Position numbers and translations under genes: made by a program. Positions 63,216-64,000 of a stretch of DNA of 64,000 bases are shown here, piece after piece. The notes below the pieces were generated by a model. That model ran no database searches. It was not told where the DNA came from and worked only from the letters and a program-made list of their open reading frames with translations. Each line of letters starts with the position of its first letter. Position 1 is the stretch's first letter. This DNA is from Tipula vernalis. Lineage: Eukaryota; Arthropoda; Insecta; Diptera; Tipulidae. Location: assembly GCA_958295665.1 (NCBI GenBank), contig OY282560.1:274648177-274712176 (forward strand), given 5' to 3'.

Positions 63216-63850
63216 ATGAGTTCAACGCAAAAAGGAAACAATACCCCAGGTGGTAAACCAACTACCCAGTTGGCTAATCCACCCTCTTACGAGGCTGGCT
63301 CAATGGATTCTGGGGTGAGCCAATCATTGCTAAACCCATTCGAAAGAAGTTCAATGTTGTTAAGATCACCAAACAATCATACTAACTCTGCAAATCAGCA
63401 GAAAGACGAAAACGCTGAACTCTGTCGAAAACTCAGTGAAGTAGAGGTACTTTTAACCCAATTAAGAAGCGAAATTGAAAAGCTGAAAAAAGAAAATGAA
63501 GAATTGAAGAAGCCCAAACCAATGGAGATTTCTGAAAACCCGCTAACTTGTTATAATGAAACAAGTACTCACACTAGTTATAACAATGAGTTCCATACTG
63601 ATGAAGAGGATCTCATGAGAGAAACAGATTGGGTACTGAAAAGGAAGAAAAGACCTACCAAAAAAAGAAAAGCAGAATTCTCGCCTGAAGTTGGAGATCA
63701 TTCGCAAGCTAATGTATTAGTAACTGGTGATACTAATACCAAACCAACTCACAAGCAACAGCAACAAAAGGTTGTACCGAAAGAAAAGGCTCCTCCGCCA
63801 ATTAATGTAATCGGCATAACAGAATTTGCAAGTATACAATCTATAATGAA
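63216..63850 (+). pseudogene. Jockey ORF1, second copy, 5' part
   Basis: MSSTQKGNNTPGGKPTTQLA, NPPSYEAGSMDSGVSQSLL closely follows the ORF1 at 51167 (NTPGGTPVAQ, NPPSSEVGLMDSGGDQPLL). A coiled-coil stretch (ELCRKLSEVEVLLTQLRSEI, EKLKKENEELKK) and an FHTDEEDLMRETDWV block (YHTDEKELPRETEWI in the other copy) follow. Similarity stops at about 63850, and the frame ends at 63884 in different sequence. Up to that point no stop occurs. It is a related subfamily rather than an identical copy. Confidence 0.8.
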
Positions 63851-64000
63851 ATCAGTGTATTTTATATTTTTTCTCAGATCTTAGTTAAATATTTTAGGTT
63901 TGTATCTGATATTGATTCTGTTGTATTTTTTCGTGATGGGATTTTGTATTTTATCAGAAATAGGTTAGCCTACAGTGTCAATATTTTGGGTATTTATGGT
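63851..64000 (+). other. Unidentified sequence at the window end, open on plus strand
   Basis: After a pyrimidine tract ending in CAG (to about 63877) one frame is open to the end: LVKYFRFVSDIDSVVFFRDG, ILYFIRNRLAYSVNILGIYG. It is too short to identify. It interrupts the Jockey ORF1, so it is either another insertion or a truncation junction. Confidence 0.3.

Overview
The window looks like insect, most probably fly (dipteran), genomic DNA: AT-rich, with a single intact-looking cellular gene that carries a 65-bp intron. Nearly everything else is transposable elements typical of flies: Ty3/gypsy, BEL/Pao, Penelope-like, Jockey- and I-like non-LTR elements, mariner, PIF/Harbinger, piggyBac, P superfamily, many short terminal-inverted-repeat elements, and three families of tandem repeats. 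I cannot name the species. There is one 200-N assembly gap (11087-11286).

Layout. 0.9-1.0 kb: RNase H scrap of a non-LTR element. 1.76-5.73 kb (-): damaged Ty3/gypsy gag-pol. 6.58-11.06 kb (+): BEL/Pao element with its primer-binding site, cut off at the gap. 11.30-13.6 kb (+): Penelope-like element with an uninterrupted 700-codon RT/GIY-YIG frame and a hammerhead-ribozyme-like motif downstream. 13.8-14.7 kb: a second gypsy integrase, split by a small inverted-repeat element. 14.72-15.16 kb: copies of a 108-bp repeat. 15.67-16.44 kb (-): the MARCH-type RING-CH ubiquitin ligase gene. 17.1-21.1 kb: two Harbinger transposase pieces, a convergent MADF pseudogene and Jockey scraps. 22.4-24.9 kb: mariner pseudogene surrounded by palindromes and a (TA)n tract. 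25.6-32.8 kb: two head-to-head arrays of a 167-bp repeat around a 2.7-kb spacer. 34.06-34.95 kb: a 180-bp tandem repeat. 37.8-38.1 kb: a Penelope remnant.

38.5-60.5 kb is a set of nested insertions. The outermost layer is a fragment of an unclassified repetitive arthropod gene family (38.49-38.95 and 60.09-60.45 kb). It is split by a Ty3/gypsy (CsRn1-like) element (LTR-like ends from 38.95 and 59.73 kb). That element is split inside its integrase by a 17-kb DNA transposon (42153-59140), flanked by a 7-bp target duplication GTCGAAC, with ends CAAAAAC/GTTTTTG. This transposon has long inverted arms that contain a 108-bp satellite (about 20 copies left, about 2 right, with a 540-bp higher-order period) and, between the arms, a THAP-domain P-superfamily transposase with two frame breaks. 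The plan matches the Galileo/foldback branch of the P superfamily. A full-length Jockey element (50973-55591, 12-bp target duplication) and several small inverted-repeat elements sit inside it in turn.

61.4-62.5 kb holds a truncated piggyBac. The window ends in ORF1 of a second Jockey element of the same family as the nested one. The 17-kb transposon is the most interesting object; next are the 167-bp inverted arrays and the Penelope element with its ribozyme-like motif.
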